From Taishania pollutisoli (GTDB taxonomy: Bacteria; Bacteroidota; Bacteroidia; Flavobacteriales_D; Crocinitomicaceae): a stretch of 64,000 nucleotides of DNA. The translations under genes were made by a program, and so were the position numbers. Shown here in pieces: positions 55,752-63,964 of this stretch (the stretch's first letter is position 1; every line of letters starts with the position of its first letter). The DNA lies in contig NZ_JACVEL010000004.1 in assembly GCF_014518315.1 (NCBI RefSeq), positions 248,001 through 312,000 of the forward strand, in the 5' to 3' direction. The notes under the pieces are model-generated. The model was not told the DNA's origin and made no database searches. It saw nothing but the letters and a program-made list of their open reading frames with translations.

Positions 55752-57056
55752 TTAAAACTTGGTATATGAAATGATAAGTCGGGGTTTTACTTTTTTATCG
55801 GTTAGTTGCCCGTTAAAAACAATCCGGTCAGCAGCGGATACAAAAGAAGTGGGTGAAACAGTCAGTTCTGCCAGTGTTTCAACACCTATTTTGTAGTCCT
55901 GAACAAACTTTCGGAGGTCTGCTACATACCCTTTAGTATAAGGGTCGTAAGTTGCTGTGATTGTAGAAGTCAGGCTGGGAGGGACTAAATAAATCGTACC
56001 TGGTGCTGAAAATTTGCTTCCCGGAAGCTGTTGGATCGGCAGGTAAATTTTAGCTGCGTGCACAACAATATTGTCCGGTAAATTTTTCAACGTCGGGAAA
56101 TTGATTTTTCCCCTGTATTTTCCCGCTTGCACATAAAATTCGGATTGCCCCAGGGTTGAGTCTGCAATTACAGCCTCCACCCGTTTTCCTGTACTGTTGA
56201 TTTTGTACCGGTTGTAATCTGCGCATTCGGAGTTGAGTACAAGATCGAAAGGTGGTTTAACAGCACCGTTTTCCTTATAGTAAATGATCAGTTTGGTGTC
56301 CTGGTCGAGCAAGTTAAAATAACCAACCATTCCGGCGTTTTGGGCAGGTGCAACACCATTTGTTTTTACGTACAACCCTTTCAGGTAATTAGCGGTAAAT
56401 AAACTGTTGTTGGCATATTCTGCCGGGAAATTAGCTGCATCCTGAATAATTTGCAGCGCCTTAGCCGGTTTCAGGTGGATTCTCAATTGCGTTGTAACCG
56501 TATCGTTCCCTACCACCGTAATTCCATTGGGATTCATGTCATAGGTACCGGATCCGTTCACCCAGTTTTCTGATTTCACTGCCAGGTCTTCCGTTGCTAA
56601 ATAAGCAGAGTCCAGGTACATTCGTTCATCAACTTCAAATACTTCGAATGTTTGATTTCCCATATAACCGTAACTTCCGGCATATTCCAGAGCCATCACA
56701 AAGGAATCGATCGTAATGAGAGAGGGGTTTCCAAAATTCGGGTTTAACCCGGATAAACGTACCTGTGTATAAAACCCAAGGTCCACGATTCCGAATTGCG
56801 GGTCGTTTAAAATACCCAGCAAACCGTAACGTGGATTGCTGGTGTTGATATTATCTTGCTCTACGGTATAAGTGATCAGTGAAAAGGTATCAATCCCTCC
56901 TGAATTCAACAGGTTGTCAGAATCAATCGCTTTTCCGCCCAGCAGGTTGTCTTTTTTCTTACATCCGCCGGTAGTAAGCCCGATACCAACTAAAAACAAA
57001 AAAGTAGCGGAAAGAATCATTCCTTTCCGCCACCCTAAAAAGATGTTTTTTAACAT
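55752..57056 (-). CDS. DUF4270 lipoprotein
   Basis: A 434-residue outer-envelope lipoprotein of a Bacteroidota-specific family. The signal ends TTGGC (acyl Cys near residue 31). Body beta-rich: YGLLGILNDPQFG, and a C-terminal DRIVFNGQLTDKKVKPRLIISYT-type end typical of DUF4270. ATG 57056 is preferred; a TTG at 57080 is upstream and overlaps the gene before it. The order GlgA-like, DUF4270, glmS recurs in this phylum, but function is unknown. Confidence 0.88.
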   Translation of the reverse strand: MLKNIFLGWRKGMILSATFLFLVGIGLTTGGCKKKDNLLGGKAIDSDNLLNSGGIDTFSLITYTVEQDNINTSNPRYGLLGILNDPQFGIVDLGFYTQVRLSGLNPNFGNPSLITIDSFVMALEYAGSYGYMGNQTFEVFEVDERMYLDSAYLATEDLAVKSENWVNGSGTYDMNPNGITVVGNDTVTTQLRIHLKPAKALQIIQDAANFPAEYANNSLFTANYLKGLYVKTNGVAPAQNAGMVGYFNLLDQDTKLIIYYKENGAVKPPFDLVLNSECADYNRYKINSTGKRVEAVIADSTLGQSEFYVQAGKYRGKINFPTLKNLPDNIVVHAAKIYLPIQQLPGSKFSAPGTIYLVPPSLTSTITATYDPYTKGYVADLRKFVQDYKIGVETLAELTVSPTSFVSAADRIVFNGQLTDKKVKPRLIISYTKF

Positions 57057-57060
57057 ACTA

Positions 57061-57879
57061 TTATATAAGTACTTCTTCAATTACTTTGTCAAAAAATTCG
57101 GACAACACTTTGTGCTGGTGTTCTTCCGGTACGAAATCCTGCTTGATGCAAGTCAAACCATCATAGATTTTTTGCAGTTCAGGGTTCAGATCTTCAGAAG
57201 CAATGTTGACACCGTCCACATATTTCAGCATATTTTCCGTCACGGAATGGAAGTCCGTTTGGGAAAAATTGTTGAGTGTTTCTTTATCCACGCCATCAAA
57301 TTTAAGCTTTTCAGCTAATCGCGGATCCCAATTTTTGTTAAACTCATTATTGTACATGCTGTAGACGATTTTTGTATCGGCAAAATGTGGGTCTTTGTTG
57401 TAAATTTTCTTCACATAGAGCCCCATCGGAATGGTCATCCAGCCGTGGCAATGAATCACATCCGGTTGCCATCCAAGCTTTTTTACTGTTTCCAACACAC
57501 CGCGACAAAAGAAGATGGAACGCTCATCATTGTCTTCAAAGTAAACGTTGTTTTCGTCTGCAACATTTGTTTTTCGTTTGAAATATTCATCATTATCGAT
57601 GAAATACACCTGCATCCTTGCCTGAGCAATAGAAGCGACTTTGATAATCAGCGGATGGTCGGCATCATCAATCACAATATTCATTCCTGACAAACGAATA
57701 ACTTCGTGTAACTGGTGCCTTCTTTCATTGATGCTGCCAAATTTGGGTGCGAAGACCCTGATTTCTTTTCCGGATTCCTGAATGGCTTGCGGTAATCTTC
57801 TTGCCGTCGATGCAATTTCTGATTTAGGTAAGAAAGGAGCAATCTCCTGTGAAATGAAAAGTATTTTCTTTTTCTCCAT
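57061..57879 (-). CDS. Short glycogen/starch synthase-like protein (GT5 N-terminal domain only)
   Basis: From ATG 57879: 272 residues corresponding to the N-terminal Rossmann domain of GlgA (MEKKKILFISQEIAPF..., KEIRVFAPKFGSINERRHQL, QPDVIHCHGWMT, KIVYSMYNNEF). The ADP-glucose-binding loop K-x-G-G-L seen in active enzymes reads KSEIA (19-23), and the C-terminal GT-B domain is absent. This is therefore probably not a complete glucosyltransferase. Such a half-protein beside panC and DUF4270 is conserved in Bacteroidota. An upstream frame to 58119 is antisense to panC and rejected. Confidence 0.85.
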   Translation of the reverse strand: MEKKKILFISQEIAPFLPKSEIASTARRLPQAIQESGKEIRVFAPKFGSINERRHQLHEVIRLSGMNIVIDDADHPLIIKVASIAQARMQVYFIDNDEYFKRKTNVADENNVYFEDNDERSIFFCRGVLETVKKLGWQPDVIHCHGWMTIPMGLYVKKIYNKDPHFADTKIVYSMYNNEFNKNWDPRLAEKLKFDGVDKETLNNFSQTDFHSVTENMLKYVDGVNIASEDLNPELQKIYDGLTCIKQDFVPEEHQHKVLSEFFDKVIEEVLI

Positions 57880-57907
57880 CTGATGTTTTTGGTTTGAAAA
57901 AACAGCA

Positions 57908-57938
57908 CAAAAATATAGAAAAAAATGCGGAACTTCAA
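57908..57938 (-). promoter_or_regulatory. Promoter for the GlgA-like/DUF4270/glmS operon
   Basis: On the minus strand TTG (57938-57936), 20-bp spacer, TATTTTTG (57915-57908), 29 bp ahead of the ATG at 57879. Confidence 0.7.
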
Positions 57939-57948
57939 GAAAAAAAAA

Positions 57949-57956
57949 TAGTTTTG
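57949..57956 (+). promoter_or_regulatory. Probable -7 element for panC
   Basis: TAGTTTTG, perfect TAnnTTTG, 30 bp before the panC ATG. Divergent with the glgA-like promoter; no clear TTG. Confidence 0.5.
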
Positions 57957-57986
57957 CCGATTTGGACCAGACTGTAGAAACGGGAA

Positions 57987-58826
57987 ATGAATAGAATAAG
58001 CACCGTAAAATCAATTCAGGACGAGGTTTTTGCCCTGAAAAAACAAGGAAAAAAGATTGGACTGATACCAACAATGGGTGCATTGCATGAGGGGCATCTT
58101 TCTCTCGTTGAACAGGCACGACAGCAATGTGATGTTATTATCGTCAGTATTTTTGTCAATCCCACGCAATTTAACAACCCCTCAGATCTTGCGAACTATC
58201 CGAGAACGATCGAAAAAGACATGGATTTGCTTTCCGGTCATGGCGTTATGTTTGTTTTTGCACCGTCAGTGGAGGAGATTTACCCTTCGGATTATGTGAA
58301 GCCGGCGATTGACCTGGGGGCACTTGGCCTGGTGATGGAAGGAAAATTCCGTCCGGGACATTTTCAGGGCGTCATCGAGGTGGTAAAACGATTGTTGGAG
58401 AGTGTGCAGCCCGATGCTGCTTATTTTGGGCAGAAAGATTTTCAACAGCTGGCCGTTATTCATTATATGGTCAACTACTTCAAGATTCCCGTTGCGATTG
58501 TCGAATGCCCGATTGTCAGAAGCGATCGCGGACTGGCGTTGAGTAGCAGAAATATGCGTTTATCTGAAGCTGAAAAGGAGCAGGCACTTGTGATTTACAC
58601 TACATTGTTGTTTGTGAAAGCACATGTGGCTGATGCTTCTCCGGAAGCATTGATGAAACAAGCGGTTGAGCGGATTAATGCAGCAGGATTAAAAACGGAA
58701 TATGTCGAAATTGTGCATCCGCTTACGCTGGAAACGTTGACTGATAAATGGATTCCGGGAGCTGTTTGCTGTGTTGCTGCCTATTGCGGGGAAGTACGCC
58801 TGATTGACAATATGTTGGTGGGGTAG
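57987..58826 (+). CDS. panC: Pantothenate synthetase
   Basis: Joins pantoate and beta-alanine using ATP. Class I-synthetase-like motifs: PTMGALHEGHLSLV (HIGH-type), VNPTQFNNPSDLANYPR, GHFQGVIEVV, FGQKDFQQLAV, and the KMSKS-equivalent SDRGLALSSRNMRLS. 279 residues, normal. No panB or panD next to it. Confidence 0.97.
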   Translation: MNRISTVKSIQDEVFALKKQGKKIGLIPTMGALHEGHLSLVEQARQQCDVIIVSIFVNPTQFNNPSDLANYPRTIEKDMDLLSGHGVMFVFAPSVEEIYPSDYVKPAIDLGALGLVMEGKFRPGHFQGVIEVVKRLLESVQPDAAYFGQKDFQQLAVIHYMVNYFKIPVAIVECPIVRSDRGLALSSRNMRLSEAEKEQALVIYTTLLFVKAHVADASPEALMKQAVERINAAGLKTEYVEIVHPLTLETLTDKWIPGAVCCVAAYCGEVRLIDNMLVG

Positions 58827-58832
58827 TTGTTT

Positions 58833-58881
58833 AGTGAGAAGTGAATAGTTGAGAGTGAATAGTTGGAAGTGAGAAGTTCAA
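58833..58881. repeat. Heptameric AGT-headed tandem array (7 units)
   Basis: Seven consecutive 7-bp units all starting AGT: AGTGAGA, AGTGAAT, AGTTGAG, AGTGAAT, AGTTGGA, AGTGAGA, AGTTCAA. Tails vary. It starts 6 bp after the panC stop. A further three 7-bp units (TTGAATA, CTGAATT, TTGAATG) lie at 58903-58923. Confidence 0.75.
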
Positions 58882-58937
58882 TTATCAAAGCTTCGTAAAA
58901 TATTGAATACTGAATTTTGAATGAGGTAGCTTAAAAT

Positions 58938-59001
58938 CAATCACTCATAAAGCCAATCACTCATAACATCAAACAGTCAACCAGTCAATATTCCATGCCC
59001 A
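58938..59001. repeat. Octameric CA-headed tandem array (8 units)
   Basis: Eight consecutive 8-bp units all starting CAA or CAT: CAATCACT, CATAAAGC, CAATCACT, CATAACAT, CAAACAGT, CAACCAGT, CAATATTC, CATGCCCA. The tail of five bases varies. It lies in the same panC-rhodanese spacer as the heptamer array. Confidence 0.7.
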
Positions 59002-59057
59002 AAACTTCTTAATCAGAGAGATTCATATACAACATTTGACACTTCATAATTGAATCA

Positions 59058-59089
59058 TTGATAATTAAACGTTGAAATGATTACTTTTG
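59058..59089 (+). promoter_or_regulatory. Promoter for the rhodanese gene
   Basis: TTG at 59058-59060, 21-bp spacer, TACTTTTG at 59082-59089. Transcription should begin about seven bases further, so translation from the ATG at 59077 is unlikely and the ATG at 59107 is used. Confidence 0.65.
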
Positions 59090-59106
59090 CACAAAATCTG
59101 TCTAAT

Positions 59107-59415
59107 ATGAAAAGCATTTCTGCACTTGAAGTCAGTAAAAATCGAGACGCTTATTTTATCCTGGATATCCGGGAGCGGTACGAGTATGAATTTGTCAATA
59201 TTCAAGCGACCAATATTCCGATGGCTGAGGTGTGTTCACGCTTACAAGAGTTGCCGAAAGACAAACCTGTCGTTCTGATGTGCAAATCGGGGAATCGTGC
59301 TTCTGCATTGGCAAATTTATTGATCGTTGACTACAATTTTTCAAATGTATTGATCATGGAAGGCGGAATTACTTCCTGGTGTGAGTATGTAGACCAAACA
59401 TTAATCTTAGAATAA
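59107..59415 (+). CDS. Rhodanese-like sulfurtransferase
   Basis: Single-domain rhodanese, 102 residues from ATG 59107. The active loop is CKSGNRAS with the persulfide cysteine C59; LDIRERYEYEFVNI is the usual DVRE-type first motif. Cytosolic (no signal). A start at 59077 would place the promoter inside the gene. Same strand and 18 bp before the DedA gene. Confidence 0.9.
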   Translation: MKSISALEVSKNRDAYFILDIRERYEYEFVNIQATNIPMAEVCSRLQELPKDKPVVLMCKSGNRASALANLLIVDYNFSNVLIMEGGITSWCEYVDQTLILE

Positions 59416-59433
59416 CTAATAAACCGATACCTG

Positions 59434-60114
59434 ATGGAAGTACTTCATTCGTTTTTAGATTTTTTCCTGCACCTTGACGATCATTTGTTCGAAATGATTT
59501 TGAATTACGGAGTATGGATTTATGCCATTCTTTTCCTGATCATTTTTGTAGAAACAGGCTTGGTAGTGATGCCATTTCTTCCAGGTGATTCTTTGTTGTT
59601 TGCCGCCGGAACATTTTGCGCAGGAATTACAAAAGACGGACAAACAGCGGAACTCAATCTTTGGTTGGTACTTATCCTGTTACTGATCGCTGCGGTGATC
59701 GGAGATGCATTGAATTACTACCTGGGAAAAAGGGTTGGATTGAAAATGCTGCAATGGAAAATTCGTGGCAAACAATTAGTGAAGCAGGAATACATTGATA
59801 AAACACACACATTTTATGAGAAACACGGACCGAAAACGATTATCATCGCACGCTTCGTTCCGATTGTAAGAACATTTGCCCCTTTTGTTGCCGGAATCGG
59901 TGAAATGAGTTACGGGAAATTTTTCCGGTTCAATTTAATCGGTGGATTTTCCTGGGTAGTCGGCTTGACGTTACTCGGTTATTTTTTCGGTGGACTGGAA
60001 ATTGTGCAGGAAAACTTCGAAACAGTGATTTTCGGTATCATTCTGATCTCAATCATTCCGATCATTATTGAGTTTATCCGCAATAAGGCGGCCAGTAAAA
60101 AAACGAAAAAATGA
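59434..60114 (+). CDS. DedA-family membrane protein
   Basis: 226 residues, several TM helices. Family marks: FVETGLVVMPFLPGDSLLFAAG near the N-terminus and the F-x-R-F/x-P-x-x-R-T motif ARFVPIVRTFAPFVAGIGEM. DedA proteins act in lipid-carrier or phospholipid flipping across the inner membrane. Its last 4 bp overlap aroE (ATGA). Confidence 0.93.
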   Translation: MEVLHSFLDFFLHLDDHLFEMILNYGVWIYAILFLIIFVETGLVVMPFLPGDSLLFAAGTFCAGITKDGQTAELNLWLVLILLLIAAVIGDALNYYLGKRVGLKMLQWKIRGKQLVKQEYIDKTHTFYEKHGPKTIIIARFVPIVRTFAPFVAGIGEMSYGKFFRFNLIGGFSWVVGLTLLGYFFGGLEIVQENFETVIFGIILISIIPIIIEFIRNKAASKKTKK

Positions 60115-60842
60115 AACGCTTCGGATTGATTGGGAAGACACTCAAACACTCGTTTTCTCAACCCTTTTTTACAGAATTCTTCCGGGAAAACGGTATTGAT
60201 GCGGTATACGAAAATTTTGAACTGAAGGATAAGAGTGAGATTCGTTCGTTGTTGCAAGAGAATCTTTCGGGGGTCAGTGTGACCATTCCGTACAAAGAAG
60301 AAATTATTCCGTTTCTGGAAGAACTTTCCCCGGAGGCAGCCACCATCGGAGCGGTCAACTGTGTTGCATTCAAAGAAGGGAAAACAATCGGACACAACAC
60401 CGACGCGTACGGCTTTCATCAATCCATCAAGCCTTTTCTGACCAATAAGCACGAACGTGCCATTATTTTTGGTACAGGGGGTGCTTCCAAGGCGGTTGTG
60501 TACGTTCTGAAACAGATTGGAATCGATTGTATTTTTATTTCCCGGAATCCCGATGGGGGAAACCAGTTCTCCTATGCCGATATCAATGAACACATGTTGA
60601 ATGCCTGTAAGTTGATCGTGAACTGTACTCCGGTTGGTATGTATCCCGATAGCGAGGCATGCATCGACCTTCCTTTTCAATACCTTACACCGGATCATTT
60701 GGTAGTGGACCTGATTTATAACCCGGTTAAAACACAGTTATTGCAACGAAGTGAAGCGCAAGGGGCACAGATTCTGAACGGTGAAACCATGTTGAAGCAG
60801 CAGGCGCTGATGGCCTGGAAAATCTGGCAGCAGGCACAGTGA
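60111..60842 (+). CDS. aroE: Shikimate dehydrogenase
   Basis: NADP-dependent reduction of 3-dehydroshikimate. Residues: shikimate site SFSQPFF (14-20), catalytic K62 in SVTIPYKE, N83, NTDAYGF with D98, NADP loop GTGGASKAV (121-129), and NCTPVGMYP. 243 residues, slightly short but complete. Overlaps dedA by 4 bp. Confidence 0.96.
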   Translation: MKRFGLIGKTLKHSFSQPFFTEFFRENGIDAVYENFELKDKSEIRSLLQENLSGVSVTIPYKEEIIPFLEELSPEAATIGAVNCVAFKEGKTIGHNTDAYGFHQSIKPFLTNKHERAIIFGTGGASKAVVYVLKQIGIDCIFISRNPDGGNQFSYADINEHMLNACKLIVNCTPVGMYPDSEACIDLPFQYLTPDHLVVDLIYNPVKTQLLQRSEAQGAQILNGETMLKQQALMAWKIWQQAQ

Positions 60843-60933
60843 CATTGTAAAAAAATATAAAATCCGCGAACGTCGGGTTCAATTACTGTTTTCTTTCGCT
60901 TTTTATTGTATCTTAGCGACACATTAACAAGCA

Positions 60934-61581
60934 ATGATTCACGACCTTTCAAACACCAATTCTGTTTTTAATACATTCCTTGCGGAAATGCGGGATAGTT
61001 CGATCCAAAAAGACCCGATGCGCTTCCGAAGAAATCTGGAACGGATTGCGGAAATTATGGCGTACGAAGTTTCAAAAACGCTGGAGTATGAAGCACGTGT
61101 CGTTACAACTCCCCTGGGAGAGGCAAAGACGCACCTGTTAAAAGAACAACCTGTTCTGGCAACTATTTTACGGGCTGGATTGGGGATGCACAGCGGATTA
61201 CTGCATTACTTTGACAGAGCTGAAAGTGCATTTGTTTCGGCGTACAGAAAGCATTCTACCGCAGAGGACTTTGAAATTTACGTGGAATACATTGCGGCTC
61301 CGAATATCAATGGAAAAACATTGATCATTACAGATCCGATGCTGGCAACAGGCAGTTCAATGGTAACTGTTTACAAGGCGTTGCAGCAACAGGGGAAACC
61401 GGCAAAGATTCATATTCTGGCTGCGATTGCGCATCCGGATGCGATCAACTTTGTGCGGGAGCATTTACCTGATACAACGGAAATCTGGGTAGGGGCCATT
61501 GATGCTGAATTAACAGCACAATCTTATATCGTTCCTGGGATGGGAGATGCAGGGGATTTGGCTTACGGAACAAAATTATAA
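60934..61581 (+). CDS. upp: Uracil phosphoribosyltransferase
   Basis: Salvages uracil to UMP with PRPP. Marks: VVTTPLGEAKTHLLKEQPV-like N-terminal region, ILRAGLGM, the PRPP loop ITDPMLATGSSMV, and the uracil site near the C-terminus (YIVPGMGDAGDLAYGTKL). 215 residues, normal. A pair with the nucleoside permease elsewhere in the window for pyrimidine salvage. Confidence 0.96.
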   Translation: MIHDLSNTNSVFNTFLAEMRDSSIQKDPMRFRRNLERIAEIMAYEVSKTLEYEARVVTTPLGEAKTHLLKEQPVLATILRAGLGMHSGLLHYFDRAESAFVSAYRKHSTAEDFEIYVEYIAAPNINGKTLIITDPMLATGSSMVTVYKALQQQGKPAKIHILAAIAHPDAINFVREHLPDTTEIWVGAIDAELTAQSYIVPGMGDAGDLAYGTKL

Positions 61582-61590
61582 GAAGAATTT

Positions 61591-62073
61591 ATGCAGTGGG
61601 TAGCGTTGAGTACCGTATTCTTTACGGCGATGGTGAAGTTCATGTTCAGTCCGGCATTGGGACCGGCGATGAAGTTGTCTTATATTGAGACATATATTGC
61701 AAATGCGGCGGGGGCAATTGTCTCCATGACCATTTTTTATTTTGCGGCGGAGTTTTTTCTAAAACGAAGTCATAAAAAAAAGGTGGAAAAATACCGGATG
61801 GCTGTTGTAGCGGGAATCGACGTGGTTCCTGTGAAATCATTTACCAAACGAAATAAAACAATTATCCGGCTAAAAAATCGAATCGGCATTGTTCCGTTTT
61901 GCTTTTGGGCACCGTTTCTTCTTTCCATTCCAATCGGAACAATTATTACCGCTAAATTCTTTGGTAAACGAAGATTGACGTTTCCATTGATGATCGTCGG
62001 TATATTTTTAAACAATACCATTACGGTAAGTTTTGTCTATTTTGTAAAAAATGAAGCGACATCTGTTCTTTGA
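61591..62073 (+). CDS. Membrane protein of unknown function, 160 aa
   Basis: Three to four hydrophobic segments (about 4-20, 30-55, 105-125, 132-152) around a basic cytosolic stretch (KRSHKKKVEKYR, KSFTKRNKTIIRLKNR). No family recognised. It lies 9 bp after upp and its end overlaps the HAD gene by 23 bp, so all three are likely in one transcript. Confidence 0.75.
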   Translation: MQWVALSTVFFTAMVKFMFSPALGPAMKLSYIETYIANAAGAIVSMTIFYFAAEFFLKRSHKKKVEKYRMAVVAGIDVVPVKSFTKRNKTIIRLKNRIGIVPFCFWAPFLLSIPIGTIITAKFFGKRRLTFPLMIVGIFLNNTITVSFVYFVKNEATSVL

Positions 62074-62758
62074 TCTGGACCGGACGCTATGGGATTTTGA
62101 CCGAAATTCCGAGATAGCTCTGAAATGCCTGTTTGAAGATACACAATCGGTTCATCAGCTACCGAGCTTTTTCAAATTTAACCAGGTGTATAAAGAGGTA
62201 AATGCGAACCTCTGGAAAAAATACGGAAAAGGAAAAATCTCCAAGGAAGAATTGCGTGATACCCGTTTCCAGAAAGCTTTTTTGAAACTGGGAATCAACA
62301 ATGCAGAACTTCACGAGCATTTCAATGCAGAATACCTGCGGATTTCTCCGCTTCAGACCGGGTTATTTCCCAATACAATTGAAACCCTTGAAACCCTGAA
62401 AGGGGAGGGATACCAGATGCATATTATTACCAATGGCTTCAAAGAAGTACAGTTGACAAAACTTGAAAAAAGTGCTATTCTTCCGTTTTTCGACGTTATT
62501 GTCAGCTCAGAAGAAATCGGGATCAACAAACCGGATCTGCGTATTTTCCGCCATGCGATGGATGCTGCCGAAGCTCAGCCCCAGCACTCAGTCATGATCG
62601 GTGACGACATGAACATCGATGTGATGGGGGCCGAACGGGCAGGAATGCACGGCATCCACTTTGATCCCAAAGAAGAACTCAGCCGGAAGAAAAATGATTT
62701 CCGCATCCGCGATCTGAATGAACTTCCGGGATTACTACCGTGGGTGTTTAGAGGGTGA
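62051..62758 (+). CDS. YjjG-family noncanonical pyrimidine nucleotidase (HAD)
   Basis: HAD hydrolase of 235 residues. Motif I FFDLDRTLWDFD (D8, D10), motif II TNG (about 128), motif III lysine in IGINKPDLRIF, motif IV GDDMNIDVMGA. The all-alpha cap and LDRTLWDFDRNS start are those of YjjG, which dephosphorylates dUMP/UMP-type and modified pyrimidine nucleotides. Adjacent to upp, which supports a pyrimidine role. Confidence 0.9.
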   Translation: MKRHLFFDLDRTLWDFDRNSEIALKCLFEDTQSVHQLPSFFKFNQVYKEVNANLWKKYGKGKISKEELRDTRFQKAFLKLGINNAELHEHFNAEYLRISPLQTGLFPNTIETLETLKGEGYQMHIITNGFKEVQLTKLEKSAILPFFDVIVSSEEIGINKPDLRIFRHAMDAAEAQPQHSVMIGDDMNIDVMGAERAGMHGIHFDPKEELSRKKNDFRIRDLNELPGLLPWVFRG

Positions 62759-62796
62759 TTCTTGTCGTTTGTGCTTGCACAAAGTACATTTTTTCC

Positions 62797-63543
62797 TTAT
62801 TCCCATGAATTATCAGGAATAATGGTGTCTTCCTGGAATGGTTTGGTGTCGCTTACGGACATTTTATTGGTAAACTGAGGCTTAACCGATCCGAACATAT
62901 TGTACCGGGCAAAATTTGCAATAGGTGTAGATTTCACTCCTTCTTTAGACCAAAATTCTCCGTTGGTAGCTCGTGATTTGATGAAATTAAAATCAAATTT
63001 CAAATCCGCTATTTGGGAAACTTCTTGTGATACTTTTGCTGACAGAACTACTTTTGATTCTTTTGATTGCGCAAATGCAAACTTTAATTCAGTTTCCCAG
63101 ATTTGCCATACGAATTTATATGAGTTTTTCCAGGATCCGTCATTTTTTAATGATTTTAGTATGTTCTTTAAATCATCGTTAAGATAAATGCTTCCGGTAC
63201 GTGTATTCGTCAGATGTGCTACAAATCCGCTTTCAGAGTTAAAGCTATATTCAACATCTACTCCCACTAATTCATTGACTTCTCCTTTTATTTCTATGGG
63301 TAAAGATGTAGCCTCTTTGTTGTTAATCAGGTAATTGAATGCCGGTGATTCTTCAATTTTATCATTGATAAAGTCGTTTACATGCGTTCCGCTTTTCACA
63401 AAGAGGTTACCAACGACAAAAAAATCCCCTTGATTGTAAAAACCATAATCCCCAAGCTGAACTTTGCTTGTGGGAGGAAAAATAATAGCTGCAGAACCCA
63501 GGTTTTTTTTAACCGATTCTCTAAAACTTTCTTTAAGACTCAT
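62797..63543 (-). CDS. Cytosolic protein of unknown function, 248 aa
   Basis: No signal peptide, no membrane helix and no cysteine. N-terminal helix-like MSLKESFRESVKKNLG is followed by PPTSKVQLGDYGFYNQGDFF..., then alternating strands (GVDVEYSFNS, FVWQIWETELKFAF, ADLKFDFNFI). The opening (basic-amphipathic segment then LGDYG-x3-G-x-F-x3-GN) recalls several families of small bacterial effectors, but I cannot name one. It stands alone, about 40 bp from the convergent HAD gene, with a 450-bp empty region upstream. Confidence 0.65.
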   Translation of the reverse strand: MSLKESFRESVKKNLGSAAIIFPPTSKVQLGDYGFYNQGDFFVVGNLFVKSGTHVNDFINDKIEESPAFNYLINNKEATSLPIEIKGEVNELVGVDVEYSFNSESGFVAHLTNTRTGSIYLNDDLKNILKSLKNDGSWKNSYKFVWQIWETELKFAFAQSKESKVVLSAKVSQEVSQIADLKFDFNFIKSRATNGEFWSKEGVKSTPIANFARYNMFGSVKPQFTNKMSVSDTKPFQEDTIIPDNSWE

Positions 63544-63930
63544 AATTATTAGAAATAAAAAACAACGCCTACTCTATAAGGTTTTCGGCATCTCCTTTCC
63601 CTACTCCCGTTTTGCGTGTATTTTCAGGTTGTTCCCACGTGTTTTTCATGAGAGGATAAATACTACCAATTCAGACTTCTTTCCCAAAGAATTAAGCTGC
63701 GTGATAATACAGGATGTGTAAGTGTGGAAATGTGACTTTCAAAAAAGCGGATTTCAAAATGTAGTATAGTGAGACGAGGTAATAGTAGTTAATCAGTTCA
63801 TTTTTTTTAGTTTTAAAGTGTTTGTTTACAAATGTTTAAGTAGTAAAACAAATGTATGTTACTTTTTCCTGAAAAAAAATACCTATATGTAGTTATTTTA
63901 TTGGGAATCTGTTGGTTATTTTTTTAAAAT
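63544..63930. other. Intergenic region without a gene
   Basis: AT-rich upstream region of the 248-aa gene. It contains a perfect minus-strand TACATTTG at 63849-63856, but far from the start codon (about 305 bp) and without a TTG partner, so not called a promoter. Otherwise no structure seen. Confidence 0.5.
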
Positions 63931-63964
63931 CAAAAAAGAGAGACCTGTTGATTGATCCCTCTTT
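63931..63964 (-). terminator. Probable terminator of a minus-strand gene outside the window
   Basis: Stem AAAGAGAGA/TCCCTCTTT with one mismatch (63935-63943 with 63956-63964), followed on the minus strand by a T run. No gene ends here inside the window. Confidence 0.6.

Noticed and set aside
57880-58119. N-terminal extension of the GlgA-like protein
   Set aside because: The extension is antisense to the panC start and has no family similarity; ATG 57879 starts the known GlgA-type N-terminus.
58833-59001. Possible CRISPR array
   Set aside because: Units are 7-8 bp without spacers of 25-40 bp, and no cas gene is present.
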